From NCBI RefSeq assembly GCF_030530965.1, contig NZ_JAUMTY010000021.1, forward strand, positions 6,756-11,756: 5,001 nucleotides of DNA, written 5' to 3'. Source of the DNA: Corynebacterium sp. (GTDB lineage: Bacteria > Actinomycetota > Actinomycetes > Mycobacteriales > Mycobacteriaceae). Positions 4,046 through 5,001 of the stretch are shown here, piece after piece (the stretch's first letter is position 1; each line of letters begins with the position of its first letter). The position numbers and the translations under genes are program-made. Under the pieces are notes generated by a model. It made no database searches. It saw only the letters and a program-made list of their open reading frames with translations, and was not told the DNA's origin.

Positions 4046-5001
4046 TCTCTACGAAATATTCCCGCCCGGCCAAAGAATCCGGCAGCTGAACGTCGGTGCG
4101 AATATCGCTCTTCGGCACCAACCCAAACTTCTCATACGCCTTCCGCATGTACTCGGCCGCGTCGATATTCAGGGGGCCAGACGTCCACATGGCGTACGGG
4201 AGGTTAACAAAACGCTTCTGCTTCACCGCCTCCAAGTTCTTCGTGGCCGGGTTAGACTCCAAGATCTTCACTTTCTCTTCGAAGGTTTGTGAAGGATAGT
4301 CCACGAAGGCGATCACATCCGGCTGGGCAGAGGCGATTTTCTCCCACCCCACCGTCGTCCACGTGTCATCGACATCATCGGTGGCGTTCTTCCCGCCGGC
4401 CGCTTCAATAATCGCCTGCGGACCACCAAACTTGCCGGACGTAAAGATCGTGTCCTTCGCGGAGTCGAACACGAACGTCACGGGCGGCTTGCCGGAGCCC
4501 TCAGCATTATCAGAACTCCCAGCCGCAGGTGCCTGCTTCAGCGCGTCCAGGCGCTTATCCACATCCTTGACCACGTCATTCGCCTTATCGTCGTGGCCAG
4601 TCAGCTTCCCGATGTTGGTCAGATCCGTCTTCGCAGCATCCCACGGATCCATCGTCCCGCGCTTGTCGGACCCGCCCTGCCGGCACGACTCGGAAAGAAT
4701 ATAGGACTCAATCCCGTGTTCCTTCAGCGCATCCGGCGTCAAATTCTTGGATTCGGAAAACCCGTAGTTCCACCCCGCGAACACAAGGTCCGGCTTGGTC
4801 GCGATAATTCGCTCCAGCGACGGAGAGTCAGGCGCATCCACCTTCAACTTGTCGACGACATCCTTGCCATATTTGGCCTCAAGGATTGCCTTGTCATCCT
4901 GCAGGCTGCTGACATTCGCGATATTGTCCGCCGCGCCCACCGCCAGCGTGGTGGCAATCATGTTCCCGTCATTGACGTACATGTGCTTCGCCGTCGAGGG
5001 A
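4041..5001 (-). CDS. ABC-transporter substrate-binding protein, FecB/BtuF-like, possibly F420-0 type (5' end cut)
   Basis: The minus strand is open from the right edge to the TAA at 4043-4041, giving about 319 visible codons. An ATG at 4982 is probably internal, because PSTAKH reads in frame before it and binding-protein fold sequence continues across it. The signal peptide and lipobox would lie outside the window. Counting from that Met, the features fit a class III (helix-backbone) periplasmic-binding-like lipoprotein. These are the N-lobe (1-110, with SLERIIATKPDLVFAGWNYG at 55-74), the connecting helix (about 115-150), a low-complexity linker APAAGSSDNAEGSGKPP (151-167), and the C-lobe (168-285, with QPDVIAFVDYP). 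Such proteins deliver iron-siderophores, haem or cobalamin to a permease. The motif SESCRQGG followed by KRGTMDPWDA resembles the family annotated as putative F420-0 transporter binding protein. That assignment is from memory, and the substrate is unproven. Permease and ATPase genes, if present, lie outside the window. Confidence 0.85.
   Translation of the reverse strand, partial: PSTAKHMYVNDGNMIATTLAVGAADNIANVSSLQDDKAILEAKYGKDVVDKLKVDAPDSPSLERIIATKPDLVFAGWNYGFSESKNLTPDALKEHGIESYILSESCRQGGSDKRGTMDPWDAAKTDLTNIGKLTGHDDKANDVVKDVDKRLDALKQAPAAGSSDNAEGSGKPPVTFVFDSAKDTIFTSGKFGGPQAIIEAAGGKNATDDVDDTWTTVGWEKIASAQPDVIAFVDYPSQTFEEKVKILESNPATKNLEAVKQKRFVNLPYAMWTSGPLNIDAAEYMRKAYEKFGLVPKSDIRTDVQLPDSLAGREYFVEK

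Noticed and set aside
1..5001. CRISPR array or other tandem spacer array
   Set aside because: No regularly spaced identical repeats are seen. The only repeats are the isolated pairs listed above.

Overview
The window looks like chromosomal DNA from a Corynebacterium-type actinobacterium. The main evidence is a full-length dihydrolipoamide dehydrogenase (2214-3623, +) of clear corynebacterial/mycobacterial type. Promoter-to-start spacings that fit leaderless transcription, a DtxR/IdeR-like operator and GC-rich genes agree with this (37 G+C of 60 by hand count at 2881-2940). I cannot name a species.

Layout, left to right. At 1-542 (-) lies the N-terminal part of a DMT/EamA-like membrane protein that runs off the left edge. 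At 659-1144 (-) is an excisionase-type helix-turn-helix protein resembling the antitoxins that normally sit beside PIN-domain toxins. No PIN gene follows it here. Its promoter region carries an inverted repeat and fits a leaderless transcript. From about 1245 to 2103 the DNA is more AT-rich (51 G+C of 120 at 1561-1680). This islet holds a DtxR-like box, a small four-helix membrane protein of unknown function (1517-1882, +) and, on the minus strand at 2011-2103, a remnant of a serine resolvase C-terminal HTH. An imperfect 53-bp direct repeat (1186-1238 and 2106-2158, 39/53 identical) brackets the islet. I read the islet as an acquired and decayed segment.

The right half is ordinary core genome. 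It holds lpd with a leaderless-type GTG start, a hairpin-rich spacer, and a small four-cysteine protein (3729-3956, +). Two near-identical hairpins follow, then the 3' end of a convergent ABC-transporter substrate-binding protein gene (4041-5001, -) that continues past the right edge.

The genes do not form one pathway. lpd serves the 2-oxoacid dehydrogenase complexes. The binding protein serves metal-chelate, corrinoid-like or F420-0-like uptake. The DtxR-like box suggests that the islet gene may respond to iron. I found no convincing new multi-gene system. The most unusual part is the islet at 1186-2158, together with the toxin-less HTH gene beside it.
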